64,000 nt of DNA from Streptomyces cavernae (GCF_004023625.1 NZ_RPDJ01000011.1:248001-312000); one strand, 5' to 3'. Counted from the stretch's first letter, positions 47,812 to 54,635 are shown. Numbers and translations are program-made. The notes: generated by a model not told the origin, from the letters alone.

Positions 47812-48023
47812 GCGAGCAGGCCGAACTGTTCCCCATCCCGCCTACCGGCTCCAACACCCCAGCCCGGCCGCTCACTTCAGGCGGCCGGGCGGTTCGCGTC
47901 AAACGGGCCTGCAACGGCTGCGGCCACACCATCGGCGACGCCACCGACGCCGAGATCGAAGCCTGTATCGCTGGCACGCCGCTGCCCGACAACCGCGACC
48001 AGTGCCCCCACTGCGCCAGCTAG
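47808..48023 (+). CDS. Small zinc-ribbon hypothetical protein
   Basis: A 71-residue protein with CNGCGHTIGD and CPHCAS, a CxxC pair set likely to bind zinc. It is coupled by ATGA to the membrane-anchored gene. Function unknown. Confidence 0.62.
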   Translation: MSEQAELFPIPPTGSNTPARPLTSGGRAVRVKRACNGCGHTIGDATDAEIEACIAGTPLPDNRDQCPHCAS

Positions 48024-48036
48024 CAGAAAGACCCCC

Positions 48037-48437
48037 GTGCCCGCCCGACGAGCCCGCCCCACCGACACCAGCCCAACCACCCCAGTCCTCAGCAGCGTTG
48101 AGCTCGCCGTCCTCGAAGGCCGGGTCAACGGCCTCACCTACATGGCACTCGCCGCCCGCCTGAACTACGCCTACAGCAGCACCAAAGACGTCGGCGAACG
48201 CGTCCTGCGCAAACTCAATCCCGCGACATGGCCCACGCCGTCTACCTCGCCTGCCACGCCGGCCTCCTCGACGGCCGCCGCCAGCGCCACGGCGACCACG
48301 CAGGCTTCGCCGCCCACGTACGCCGCGGCGAAGACCCCTGGGACTGCCCGGCATGCGCCGCAGGAGAACGCGCCTACCGGCAAGCACAGAAGGCCACAGC
48401 GCGTAACCAAACCCCACCCGTGAAACGGACAACTTAG
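48037..48437 (+). pseudogene. LuxR-type (GerE) HTH protein, frameshifted
   Basis: The first part, from GTG 48037, encodes a GerE helix-turn-helix: LSSVELAVLEGRVNGLTYMALAARLNYAYSSTKDVGERVLRKLN. At about 48218 the frame changes by -1; the second frame continues with DMAHAVYLACHAGLLDGRR and a cysteine pair in WDCPACAAGERAYR, ending at 48437. The intact protein would be about 133 residues, a small regulator of a type seen in Streptomyces phage-like elements. In the first frame the C-terminus is meaningless Ala/Thr/Pro sequence. Confidence 0.6.
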
Positions 48438-48492
48438 ACACCTTCACGGGCTGGGCGCTCACACACCGTCCCATCAGCCAGCGGAGGACCAC

Positions 48493-48534
48493 GTGACCCG
48501 TAACCCCCCGCCCGACCTCACCCCCCGCCCATGA
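48493..48534 (+). CDS. Possible 13-residue leader peptide
   Basis: A GTG with an excellent GGAGGA site five bases upstream opens a 13-codon, proline-rich frame whose stop overlaps the next ATG (ATGA at 48531). It may be a leader that couples translation to the small membrane protein. Confidence 0.35.
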   Translation: MTRNPPPDLTPRP

Positions 48535-48707
48535 ACCCCGGAGTCATCGGTGCCGCCGCCGCCCTCATCGCCCTCATCTCTCTCTGGGCCGCGATCCACC
48601 TCAGCCTCCGCGAACGACCCAATCCCGGACGACGCCGCGCACGCCCCTCACGCGGCCGCCACCGCCGCCCTCGACTCCTCACCCAACGCCGCACCCGCCG
48701 CTCCTGA
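48531..48707 (+). CDS. Small membrane protein
   Basis: A 58-residue protein: one N-terminal membrane helix (VIGAAAALIALISLWAAIHLS) and a strongly arginine-rich tail. It is coupled by ATGA to the 13-codon frame upstream, which has the ribosome site. Its size and layout resemble small phage membrane proteins such as holin-like or anchoring peptides, but no assignment is possible. Confidence 0.5.
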   Translation: MNPGVIGAAAALIALISLWAAIHLSLRERPNPGRRRARPSRGRHRRPRLLTQRRTRRS

Positions 48708-48794
48708 ACAGCCCACCAGGACCCAGGTCATGACGGTCGGGGCGCCACCAGTAGGTCATGGTGGTTCGCGTGCGGGAGCTGTCCTGCGGGCGTG

Positions 48795-48831
48795 CGACGT
48801 CCCCAGTCGGGTCGAGCGGCCGGGGGCGTCG
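48795..48831 (-). terminator. CTCGACC-loop hairpin ending the 48887 unit
   Basis: A 10-bp stem (CGACGTCCCC / GGGGGCGTCG, one G-T pair); on the minus strand the loop reads CTCGACC. It lies downstream of the minus-strand gene at 48887. Confidence 0.6.
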
Positions 48832-48845
48832 CGGCGCAGCAGAAA

Positions 48846-48873
48846 GCCCGGCGTCCCTCGTGGGGAGCCGGGC
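48846..48873 (-). terminator. Terminator of the 48887 gene
   Basis: On the minus strand GCCCGGC and GCCGGGC form a 7-bp stem followed by TTTCT, just after the stop of the 63-residue gene. Confidence 0.6.
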
Positions 48874-48886
48874 CGCCGGTTCGCTG

Positions 48887-49078
48887 TCAGGAGGCTGTCT
48901 GCTCGCGCTGTGCCCGCCGTGCTGCGCGCTCTGCGTTCACGCGCTCCTGGCGCTGCGCCCAGGTCTCCGGCGCGGCCTCTATCTTCCGGCCGATCTTCGC
49001 GCGCTGCGCCGAGCGCACGGTTGCCGAGGTGACCCGCTGCTGCTGGTTCGCGGTGTCGGAGGTGAGGGGGTTCAGCAT
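48887..49078 (-). CDS. Small hypothetical protein
   Basis: A 63-residue, strongly basic helical protein (ANQQQRVTSATVRSAQRAKIGRKIEAAPETWAQRQERVNAERAARRAQREQTAS). GAGGAG stands six bases before the ATG. It is driven by promoter copy 1 (49134) and is the last of the minus-strand genes of the small-gene cluster. Function unknown; nucleic-acid binding is possible from charge alone. Confidence 0.65.
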   Translation of the reverse strand: MLNPLTSDTANQQQRVTSATVRSAQRAKIGRKIEAAPETWAQRQERVNAERAARRAQREQTAS

Positions 49079-49133
49079 GTCGGGCTCCTCGTGTCGGTGG
49101 GGCCGGTGTGTCCGTGCCCCGTTCACAAGACTT

Positions 49134-49162
49134 ATAGTACTGGAGTCCCGACGTGAAAACAA
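49134..49162 (-). promoter_or_regulatory. Repeated promoter, copy 1
   Basis: On the minus strand -35 TTGTTT, 17-bp spacer beginning TCACGTCGGGAC, -10 TACTAT. It drives 48887. Confidence 0.85.
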
Positions 49163-49182
49163 GTCCTGTCAGGAACACGCTG

Positions 49183-49211
49183 CGCCCCGGCCTGGTCGAG
49201 TGGCCGGGGCG
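49183..49211 (-). terminator. CTCGACC-loop hairpin after 49224 gene
   Basis: A 10-bp perfect stem (CGCCCCGGCC / GGCCGGGGCG); the minus-strand loop is ACTCGACCA. It separates the 49224 unit from promoter copy 1. Confidence 0.75.
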
Positions 49212-49223
49212 GGCGGTGGCGGG

Positions 49224-49493
49224 TCAGGACTTGCGGCGGTTGATGGCGGAGAGGGTGACGCCGTGGGCGGCGAGCGCGCGGCAGATGTTGCCCCGGACCC
49301 AGCCGCCCCAGCCGTCGGACTTGTACTCGGCCATGAACCGCTTGTGCAGCGGATGCTGGCGGTTGGGGGAGAAGGTCGCGGCCAGCTCGTAGGCCAGGGT
49401 CACGGTGTCCCGCGGGCCGTCGAACAGCTCTCGAGAAGCCTCGTCGTCCTCGCGGTCCCAGTAGCTGTGTAGGAGCGGGGTGTTGTCCGCCAT
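49224..49493 (-). CDS. Hypothetical protein
   Basis: An 89-residue protein. DDEASRELFDGPRDTVTLAYELAATFSPNRQHPLHKRFMAEYKSDGWGGWVRGNICRALAAHGVTL looks like one compact helical domain with Trp-rich centre. AGGAAG lies before the ATG. It is the second gene of the unit driven by promoter copy 2. Function unknown. Confidence 0.68.
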   Translation of the reverse strand: MADNTPLLHSYWDREDDEASRELFDGPRDTVTLAYELAATFSPNRQHPLHKRFMAEYKSDGWGGWVRGNICRALAAHGVTLSAINRRKS

Positions 49494-49531
49494 CGGGTCT
49501 TCCTTGGTTGGTTTGGAGTTCGGGGACGCGT

Positions 49532-49556
49532 GCCCGGCCGAGCCGAGCGGCCGGGC
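49532..49556 (-). repeat. Intercistronic hairpin, variant loop
   Basis: A 9-bp perfect stem (GCCCGGCCG / CGGCCGGGC); the minus-strand loop is CTCGGCT, a variant of CTCGACC. It lies between the 49567 and 49224 genes of one unit. Confidence 0.6.
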
Positions 49557-49566
49557 GCAGTGGAGG

Positions 49567-49836
49567 TCAGTAGCCGAGGGCGTCCGCTGCGGCGTCCATA
49601 AGGTCGAGCGTCGTCCGTAGGGGGGCCGTGATGTCCAGGGGCTCGGTGCTGCCGCTGGCGGACCGGCCGGCGATCCGGGCCGTGGGCAGCTCGCCGCTGG
49701 TGGACGGCGAGATCACGACCGTCCAGGTGTAGGAGCGGTAGTCAACCTCGGCGGTCAGTTCGACGCCAGTGCGCGTCCAGTTGCCCAGGCCGGCGACGGC
49801 GGAGAAGACGAGCTCGGGGGCGATGGTGGCGTTCAT
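49567..49836 (-). CDS. Hypothetical protein
   Basis: An 89-residue protein with strand-like segments (WTRTGVELTAEVDYRSYTWTVVISPSTSGELPTARIAGRS) and a C-terminal helix. It is the first gene behind promoter copy 2; GAGGA lies before the ATG. Function unknown. Confidence 0.68.
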   Translation of the reverse strand: MNATIAPELVFSAVAGLGNWTRTGVELTAEVDYRSYTWTVVISPSTSGELPTARIAGRSASGSTEPLDITAPLRTTLDLMDAAADALGY

Positions 49837-49891
49837 GGTGGTCCTCCTCGGATCGTGGGGGCCGGTCTTCCGTGCCCGTTCGACAAGACCT

Positions 49892-49920
49892 ATAGTACAC
49901 CCGTCCCGACGTGAAAATAA
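49892..49920 (-). promoter_or_regulatory. Repeated promoter, copy 2
   Basis: On the minus strand -35 TTATTT, 17-bp spacer with TCACGTCGGGAC, -10 TACTAT. It drives 49567 and 49224. Confidence 0.85.
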
Positions 49921-49937
49921 GTGGAGGGGAAAGCAAA

Positions 49938-49966
49938 CGCCCCGGCCAAGTCGAGTAGCCGGGGCG
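49938..49966 (-). terminator. CTCGACC-loop hairpin
   Basis: A 9-bp perfect stem (CGCCCCGGC / GCCGGGGCG); the minus-strand loop contains ACTCGACTT. It follows the truncated gene at 49984. Confidence 0.72.
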
Positions 49967-49983
49967 CAGCCTCAGGAGGGAGG

Positions 49984-50272
49984 TCAGTCGGTGGCGTCCA
50001 GCGCCGCCACAGCGGCCACCAGAGCCTTGCGGCCAGCCTCGTTCACCGTGAAGGCCAGGCCGTCACCGGCCACGACCAGGCCGCGCTTGGCCAGGGCCGC
50101 GCGGGTCCGTCCGTCGGTCGTCTCGCCGAGCTCCAGGGCGGCAGCCATGGCCGGGCTGACGATCCGCTCGGCCGGGTCCTTGGCGTTCGTCCGCTTCTTG
50201 TAGATCTCCAGGCGGCGCGCCCACTCAGCCTTCGCGGCCTCGCGGATCGTCTCGGCGTCGTCCGCGAGCTGG
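49984..50272 (-). pseudogene. Truncated paralogue of the 62596 gene, fused to a promoter
   Basis: The frame encodes about 95 residues closely matching the C-terminus of the protein at 62596 (EIYKKRTNAKDPAERIVSPAMAAALELGETTDGRTRAALAKRGL against EVYKKRTVAKDPAERIVGPAMAAALELGETTDGRTRASLAKRGL). All the N-terminal 150 residues are missing: coding sequence begins only two to three bases after the -10 box of promoter copy 3, with no usable start codon or ribosome site there. It appears to have arisen by recombination between the promoter repeat and the interior of the gene. Confidence 0.6.
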
Positions 50273-50301
50273 AGAGTACACCCGTCCCGACGTGAAAGCA
50301 A
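50273..50301 (-). promoter_or_regulatory. Repeated promoter, copy 3
   Basis: On the minus strand -35 TTGCTT, 17-bp spacer with TCACGTCGGGAC, -10 TACTCT, joined directly to a truncated coding sequence. Confidence 0.8.
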
Positions 50302-50321
50302 GTGGAGACATGAAACAAACC

Positions 50322-50354
50322 GCGCCCCCAGCCAGGTCGAACAGCTGGGGGCGC
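50322..50354 (-). terminator. Loop-conserved hairpin
   Basis: An 11-bp perfect stem (GCGCCCCCAGC / GCTGGGGGCGC); the minus-strand loop is TGTTCGACCTG. It follows the 50365 gene. Confidence 0.7.
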
Positions 50355-50364
50355 GGAGCCGGGG

Positions 50365-50712
50365 TCAATCGGTGGAGCCCACCCCGGGGCAGCGATTCAG
50401 GTCGTCGCTCTGATAGGTGCCCATCGCGTGGGCCGGGTGGGGCCAGAGCGCGCCGCACTTCCCGTACGCCTCGCGGTCCAGGAACGGCCCGTCGCCCCAG
50501 CAGTAGCGGGAACGGCCGTATCGGGTCCAGTGATGGCCGGGGTGGTCCCACTGTCCGCAGTGGGACCTCGGGGTCCGCTCGTCGCGGACGTCGTCCACCA
50601 GGTCGCGCGCCGCGGCGAGTGCGGCAGCGAAGGCGTCCAGCTTCTCAGGGCTTATGGCGGCGACCGCCTCACGGCTGAGGTAGTCGAAGTCGGTCGTGGA
50701 GGGCTTCTCCAT
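50365..50712 (-). CDS. Hypothetical protein
   Basis: A 115-residue protein. The N-terminus is helical (DYLSREAVAAISPEKLDAFAAALAAARDLVDDV); the C-terminal half has histidine, tryptophan and cysteine positions (SHCGQWDHPGHHWTRYGRSRYCWGDG, YGKCGALWPHPAHAMG) that could form a metal site. It is the second gene of the unit behind promoter copy 4. Function unknown. Confidence 0.65.
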   Translation of the reverse strand: MEKPSTTDFDYLSREAVAAISPEKLDAFAAALAAARDLVDDVRDERTPRSHCGQWDHPGHHWTRYGRSRYCWGDGPFLDREAYGKCGALWPHPAHAMGTYQSDDLNRCPGVGSTD

Positions 50713-50740
50713 AGGTTCTCCCGTCGGGGCTCGTAGCGGG

Positions 50741-50775
50741 CTGCGCCCCGGCCAGGTCGAGTAGCCGGAGCGCAG
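50741..50775 (-). repeat. CTCGACC-loop intercistronic hairpin
   Basis: A 12-bp stem with one mismatch (CTGCGCCCCGGC / GCCGGAGCGCAG); the minus-strand loop is TACTCGACCTG. It lies between the 50791 and 50365 genes. Confidence 0.7.
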
Positions 50776-50790
50776 CGATGGTGTGCGAGG

Positions 50791-51087
50791 TCAGTCCGCG
50801 AACGTGACTTCGGGCCAGTAGACGGTGATGCCGTCGCGGCCCGCCGTGTCGGTCCTGACGTGCTCGGCGAGGTCGAGGACCTGGTCGTCACGGCCCCCTT
50901 GGGCGAACTGGAGGGCCAGCGCGGTGACGAAGGTCGCGAACTTGCCGGACGGGATGTCGACAGCCGCGCAGGCGGAGCCGTACATGCCGCGGCCGGAGTA
51001 GGCGTACCGGAGGCTGTAGTCCTCCTCGTCGATGCCGGCCGCATCCAGAGCGGTGGTGACGTCCTGACGGTCGAGAGTGATGATCAC
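50791..51087 (-). CDS. Hypothetical protein, paralogue of 52428
   Basis: A 98-residue protein starting with GTG behind AAGGACC. Its C-terminal half (PSGKFATFVTALALQFAQGGRDDQVLDLAEHVRTDTAGRDGITVYWPEV) parallels the 52428 product (PAGRLDSFLEALVLTLIEGGHGADAGEVSRRVCVEPKRSALVAYWPGA), so the two are paralogues on opposite strands. Function unknown. Behind promoter copy 4. Confidence 0.68.
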   Translation of the reverse strand: MIITLDRQDVTTALDAAGIDEEDYSLRYAYSGRGMYGSACAAVDIPSGKFATFVTALALQFAQGGRDDQVLDLAEHVRTDTAGRDGITVYWPEVTFAD

Positions 51088-51143
51088 GCGGTGGTCCTTT
51101 CGGGTTGGGTGGGGCCGGTTGTTCCGGCCCCGCTGCAAGACCT

Positions 51144-51181
51144 ATAGTACTTCCGTCCCGACTCATTTACAAGTCGGGACG
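51144..51181 (-). promoter_or_regulatory. Repeated promoter, copy 4, with full inverted-repeat operator
   Basis: On the minus strand -35 TTGTAA and -10 TACTAT are 17 bp apart. The -35 is flanked by 10-bp inverted arms, CGTCCCGACT and AGTCGGGACG, 8 bases apart (51154-51181): the most complete operator of the family. Confidence 0.85.
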
Positions 51182-51191
51182 ATAGCAAAAT

Positions 51192-51482
51192 TCACGTCCG
51201 TGCGCGCCCGCACGTGTGGATCTTGCCGTCGCTGTCGATCGCTGCTGCCGTCATGTAGACCTCGCGCAGATTCGGATACGCGCCGGCGTTCGCCTTCACG
51301 CATTCCTGCTTCACGATCGCCTCCGCGCTCTTGCGCATGTCCGCCTCCGTCACGTAAGCAACGTCACGCGTGGAGTTGTCGTGAAAACCCAGGTAAATGA
51401 CGTATCCAACCGGTTCGCTCCAGTTGGCCCCCTTGTGCTCGCATGCCTGCTCGCACGCCTGCGGAATCTCGACAACGCTCAC
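51192..51482 (-). CDS. Hypothetical protein
   Basis: A 96-residue protein starting with GTG behind GGGAGG. It shares a GYVIYLGFHDNSTRDVAYV / GYVVAYSHLSDAGVRFTDIAYV region with its neighbour at 51576, so they are likely distant paralogues. Four cysteines are present. Function unknown. Driven by promoter copy 5. Confidence 0.66.
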   Translation of the reverse strand: MSVVEIPQACEQACEHKGANWSEPVGYVIYLGFHDNSTRDVAYVTEADMRKSAEAIVKQECVKANAGAYPNLREVYMTAAAIDSDGKIHTCGRART

Positions 51483-51527
51483 GATTGCCTCCCTTCGTCG
51501 GCCGCCCCGTGCGGCCGAACAACACCT

Positions 51528-51566
51528 GCAATACATCCGCCCCGACCTAGATGCAAGTCGGGACGA
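51528..51566 (-). promoter_or_regulatory. Repeated promoter, copy 5
   Basis: On the minus strand -35 TTGCAT, 17-bp spacer with GGTCGGGGCG, -10 TATTGC; inverted arms CGTCCCGAC and GTCGGGGCG flank the -35. The -10 is the weakest of the set. Confidence 0.72.
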
Positions 51567-51575
51567 GTGAACAAA

Positions 51576-51977
51576 TTAGGAGGTGCGGTGCCAATTGCGG
51601 TACACCCAGTGGATCACCGCGTACGTCGCCTTTACCTCGCCCCGCTGGATCCGCGCGAGTGCCTCGTCCCGCATCTTGCGGGCCTGCGCGTACGACTGCG
51701 CGCCCCCCACGTACGCGATGTCCGTGAAGCGCACGCCGGCGTCCGAGAGGTGGCTGTAGGCCACCACGTAGCCGATGACGTCGTGCAGGCCGTGCTGGCA
51801 GTGCGCGCAGTACTCGCTCGGGCGTAGCGGCGGGATCTCGTACGACCGGACGCTGCCGGGCGCGGACCCGGGGGCGGTGTCCTCGGGCCGGGTCATCGCC
51901 CAGTTCGCGCGGAAGGTGACCGACGCGGAGTCGGGCTGGTCCGCGCCCAGGTTGATCATGTCCGGCTGCTCGTTCAT
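51576..51977 (-). CDS. Hypothetical protein
   Basis: A 133-residue protein; the N-terminus is disordered, the C-terminal 80 residues fold plausibly (CAHCQHGLHDVIGYVVAYSHLSDAGVRFTDIAYVGGAQSYAQARKMRDEALARIQRGEVKATYAVIHWVYRNW). The ATG at 51977 has GGGAGG eight bases upstream; the open frame extends upstream through the promoter but is not used. It is the minus-strand partner of the divergent promoter pair at 52036-52105. Function unknown. Confidence 0.66.
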   Translation of the reverse strand: MNEQPDMINLGADQPDSASVTFRANWAMTRPEDTAPGSAPGSVRSYEIPPLRPSEYCAHCQHGLHDVIGYVVAYSHLSDAGVRFTDIAYVGGAQSYAQARKMRDEALARIQRGEVKATYAVIHWVYRNWHRTS

Positions 51978-52035
51978 GTGCCGTCCCTCCCGGGGTGATC
52001 GCGGGCCGGTCGTTCCGGTCCGCCTGCAATTACCA

Positions 52036-52064
52036 ACAGTACACATGTCCCGACGTGAAATCAA
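52036..52064 (-). promoter_or_regulatory. Repeated promoter, copy 6L (divergent pair)
   Basis: On the minus strand -35 TTGATT, 17-bp spacer with TCACGTCGGGAC, -10 TACTGT. Its -35 is only 12 bp from the -35 of copy 6R. Confidence 0.83.
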
Positions 52065-52076
52065 GAGGGATTAGAC

Positions 52077-52105
52077 TTGTATTCACGTCGGGACACCTGT
52101 ACGTT
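52077..52105 (+). promoter_or_regulatory. Repeated promoter, copy 6R (divergent pair)
   Basis: -35 TTGTAT, 17-bp spacer with TCACGTCGGGAC, -10 TACGTT. This is the point where gene direction switches within the small-gene cluster. Confidence 0.83.
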
Positions 52106-52159
52106 CGGATCATCGAGCCGGCCCCACCGGCCCCAACGACTGACAGTGGAGGCGCCGCG

Positions 52160-52396
52160 GTGGATCGCATCGAGAAGTTCGACGAGCTGGACGAGGGCAC
52201 CGTCGAGTACCGAATGGTCGAACACCTGCGCAAGATCATGCAGGAGCTCGGCAGTGAGCCGTCCGACCGCGAGTACCACGAGATCCAGGAGCTGTGGGAG
52301 CAGGACTTCATCCGGCTCGACCAGAACGGCCACCCCCACCTGACCGACAAGGCGGTGATGGCCCAAGAGGTCATGCAGGCCATCGCCGGCCTCTGA
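52160..52396 (+). CDS. Hypothetical protein, paralogue of 57522
   Basis: A 78-residue helical protein: VEYRMVEHLRKIMQELGSEPSDREYHEIQELWEQDFIRLDQNGHPHLTDKAVMAQEV. It aligns with the first 70 residues of the 57522 product (AVQHENRMIKHLLSAEAIGSSERDWFRLGTAWEKDFVRIDSDGRAHLTEKGLAKL). GTG start with GGAGG seven bases before. Function unknown. Confidence 0.68.
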   Translation: MDRIEKFDELDEGTVEYRMVEHLRKIMQELGSEPSDREYHEIQELWEQDFIRLDQNGHPHLTDKAVMAQEVMQAIAGL

Positions 52397-52427
52397 CAAC
52401 AGACCCCACCAGCGAAAGGACCACCGC

Positions 52428-52706
52428 GTGACGCTCGGACTCTCCCGCAAACACCTCACCGAAGCGTGCGAGCGGGCCGACATCTGGGGCTACCAGCTCC
52501 TCGACGCCCACCCCGGCCGCGAAGGCGCAGGCCCCGGCCTGACCCTCCCAGCCGGTCGCCTTGACTCCTTCCTCGAGGCCCTGGTGCTGACCCTCATCGA
52601 GGGCGGCCACGGCGCCGACGCCGGCGAGGTCTCCCGCCGGGTCTGCGTCGAGCCCAAGCGGAGCGCCCTCGTGGCCTACTGGCCGGGCGCTGGCCTGGCC
52701 GACTGA
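52428..52706 (+). CDS. Hypothetical protein, paralogue of 50791
   Basis: A 92-residue protein (SRKHLTEACERADIWGYQLLD ... GRLDSFLEALVLTLIEGG) with GTG start behind AAAGGA, 31 bp after the 52160 gene. It is a paralogue of the minus-strand gene at 50791. Function unknown. Confidence 0.68.
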   Translation: MTLGLSRKHLTEACERADIWGYQLLDAHPGREGAGPGLTLPAGRLDSFLEALVLTLIEGGHGADAGEVSRRVCVEPKRSALVAYWPGAGLAD

Positions 52707-52719
52707 CCCGCCCACCCTG

Positions 52720-52752
52720 CCTCCGGCCACTCGACCTGGGCCGAGGCAGTGA
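52720..52752 (+). terminator. CTCGACC-loop hairpin before promoter copy 7
   Basis: CTGCCTCCGGCC pairs with GGCCGAGGCAG with one bulge; the loop is ACTCGACCT. Confidence 0.7.
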
Positions 52753-52758
52753 CCCAAC

Positions 52759-52787
52759 TTGTTTTCACGCTTGGTCGCATGTATTAT
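52759..52787 (+). promoter_or_regulatory. Repeated promoter, copy 7
   Basis: -35 TTGTTT, 17-bp spacer beginning TCACGCTTGGTC, -10 TATTAT. It drives the CTG-start gene at 52829. Confidence 0.83.
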
Positions 52788-52828
52788 TTGTTCTGGCGGG
52801 GCACCCGGCCCCGCCAGAAGGGAGCCCC

Positions 52829-53239
52829 CTGACGGCCCTGCTCGACCACAACGGCGACCTCTGCACGCACCCCGAGGCCAAGCGCACGAACTGGGGCAAC
52901 GGCAGCCACGGCTGTGGCGAGTGCGGCGCCACCCCGAACGAGCTGGAGTACCAGGACTGGAGCCGCGCCGCCCGCGCCGTCCAGGAGAGCGCGGCGCCTG
53001 AGACCCGCTGGAAGGCAGGCGACTACATCACCTGGCCCGGCACCGAGGACTGCTACCGCCTGACCTCCGTCGGCCGGTTCTCGATCAGCTACGAGGCCCG
53101 CGACGGCTACGTCGAGACCGTGTTCGACAACGTCGGCATGTCCCTCGCCGACGCGACCAAGGACTGGACCCCGGCCACGCCCGAACAGATCGCCCGCCAC
53201 GAGCGCCTCTACCGGCCGGCCCCGCAGAACTGGAACTGA
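52829..53239 (+). CDS. Hypothetical protein with apparent CTG start
   Basis: A 136-codon frame with excellent G/C third-position bias and no canonical start codon near its beginning. AAGGGAG lies five bases before a CTG at 52829, where sister genes have GTGAC; the first in-frame GTG is near codon 90. The product has CTHPEAKRTNWGNGSHGCGECG, a zinc-type site, then WKAGDYITWPGTEDCYRLTSVGRFSISYEARDGYVETVFDNVGM, an SH3-like barrel pattern. The opposite-strand 173-codon frame is its shadow. Function unknown. Confidence 0.6.
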   Translation: MTALLDHNGDLCTHPEAKRTNWGNGSHGCGECGATPNELEYQDWSRAARAVQESAAPETRWKAGDYITWPGTEDCYRLTSVGRFSISYEARDGYVETVFDNVGMSLADATKDWTPATPEQIARHERLYRPAPQNWN

Positions 53240-53254
53240 CCCACCCCTCAACAA

Positions 53255-53288
53255 CCCGTCCCTGCCACTCGACCTGGCCAGGGACGGG
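53255..53288 (+). repeat. CTCGACC-loop intercistronic hairpin
   Basis: A 10-bp perfect stem (CCCGTCCCTG / CAGGGACGGG); the loop contains CACTCGACCTGG. It lies between the 52829 and 53320 genes with no new promoter after it. Confidence 0.72.
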
Positions 53289-53319
53289 CCCCCGCCCACC
53301 TCCACGAAAGGCCACGCAC

Positions 53320-54582
53320 GTGACCGACACCGACATGACCACCACTGCCGAAGGCCCCGAGTGCCGCCATCACGGCCCGATGGTGCTGCGCTTCGAGACT
53401 GACCTGCCCACCTCCCTGACCTGGTACTGCCCCAACGAGGTGTGCCACAACGAGGTGCTGCACCCCGAGAAGGACGCCCCGCGCAAGGGCGTCATCACGA
53501 TCACCCACACCCGTGCCGACGGCACCCTGCTCGAAGGCTCCCGCAAGGGCGACGGCGTATGGGAGTTGGTGCGCCCGCACCGGTTCACCTGGGGCCGCTC
53601 CCTGCCCGGCGTTCTGTTCATCCGCCAGTCCCGCGACAAGCAGGCCGACCGCTGGAGCATCCGCCATGCGGCGGCGGCCCTGCGCAAGGAAGGGTGGACC
53701 GTCGAGATAGACATCGACGAGGACACCCGCCGCACGTTCGCTGAGGCCGAGCAGGAGCGCTACGACCGCGCCGCCGAGCGCGCCGACCGGTTCGACGACT
53801 ACGCCAGCAACGCCGCGGCCCGCTCGAACGCTGCGTACGCCGGGGTCAAAGCCATCTCCGACGGCATCCCCATGGGCCAGCCGATCCTCGTGGGCCACCA
53901 CAGCGAGCGCCGGGCCCGCCGGGACGTCGAGCGCATGGACGCTGGAATGCGCAGGAGCGTCGACGAGGGCAAGAAGGCCGAGCACTACGCCGGCCGCGCC
54001 CAGGCGGCCGAGCACTACGAGGCGTTCCGCAAGAACCCGCCCCGCACGCTGCGCCGCATCGCCAAGCTCGAGGCCGAACTGCGCGGCGTCGAGCGGTGGC
54101 TGGCGGGCAAGTCGAACGAGGGCTACACCCGCTCGCTCACCCCTGACACCGTGGCCGAGCTGAACCGCCGCAAGGCGGAGCTGACCGAGCAGATCGACCA
54201 CTGGCGAGGGATCGTCGCCCAGGCCGAGGCGGACGGCTTCAAGGTGTGGTCCAGGGACGACTTCAAGAAGGGGGACTTCGTCTACTACCGGGGCACCTGG
54301 TATGAGGTGCTGCGGGTCAATCCGAAGTCCGTGACGATCCCTCACATCCACAACGGCGTTGGGCGGACCGTGGTGCGCAAGGGAGACGGCCACCTGGACT
54401 GGACGTGGAAGGCCCCGTACGACGAGGTCAGCGGCCGTAGGACAGCCGAGGAGCAGGCGGCCGCGGAAGCTCCCGCCGAGCCGATCGCCGAGGCCGCTGT
54501 GGATGCGGAGAAGCCCGCGGCGGAGCCGGCCTCCGAGGAGCCCGTGACGGGCGAAGACCGCTTCCTCCCTCTGGATCGCTGA
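53320..54582 (+). CDS. DUF3560 domain protein
   Basis: A 420-residue protein. The DUF3560 core is recognised at about residues 145-300: ERYDRAAERADRFDDYASNAAARSNAAY, GIPMGQPILVGHHSERRARRDVERMDAGMRRSVDEGKKAEHYAGRAQAAEHYE, then RRIAKLEAELRGVERWL. The N-terminus has a zinc-type site (CRHHG, CPNEVCHNEVLHP), and residues 315-375 an SH3-like region (KKGDFVYYRGTWYEVLRVNPKSVTIPH). DUF3560 proteins are typical of plasmids and phage-like elements; their activity is unknown. Starts with GTG. Confidence 0.82.
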   Translation: MTDTDMTTTAEGPECRHHGPMVLRFETDLPTSLTWYCPNEVCHNEVLHPEKDAPRKGVITITHTRADGTLLEGSRKGDGVWELVRPHRFTWGRSLPGVLFIRQSRDKQADRWSIRHAAAALRKEGWTVEIDIDEDTRRTFAEAEQERYDRAAERADRFDDYASNAAARSNAAYAGVKAISDGIPMGQPILVGHHSERRARRDVERMDAGMRRSVDEGKKAEHYAGRAQAAEHYEAFRKNPPRTLRRIAKLEAELRGVERWLAGKSNEGYTRSLTPDTVAELNRRKAELTEQIDHWRGIVAQAEADGFKVWSRDDFKKGDFVYYRGTWYEVLRVNPKSVTIPHIHNGVGRTVVRKGDGHLDWTWKAPYDEVSGRRTAEEQAAAEAPAEPIAEAAVDAEKPAAEPASEEPVTGEDRFLPLDR

Positions 54583-54596
54583 TCCGTTCCTGAGCT

Positions 54597-54635
54597 GCTG
54601 TGCCCCTGGCCGAGTCGAGCGGCCGGGGGCACAGC
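54597..54635 (+). terminator. Hairpin with reversed loop orientation
   Basis: A 10-bp perfect outer stem (GCTGTGCCCC / GGGGCACAGC) and an inner GGCC/GGCC pairing. The loop reads GAGTCGAG on the coding strand, so CTCGACT is on the other strand: the one exception to the orientation rule. Confidence 0.65.

Noticed and set aside
50273..50301. TTG within promoter copy 3 as the start codon of the 49984 frame
   Set aside because: This TTG is the -35 box itself, upstream of the transcription start, so it cannot be in the transcript.
52784..53305. A 173-codon minus-strand frame
   Set aside because: It is opposite the CTG-start gene at 52829, has no promoter or ribosome site, and reads through the CTCGACC hairpin.
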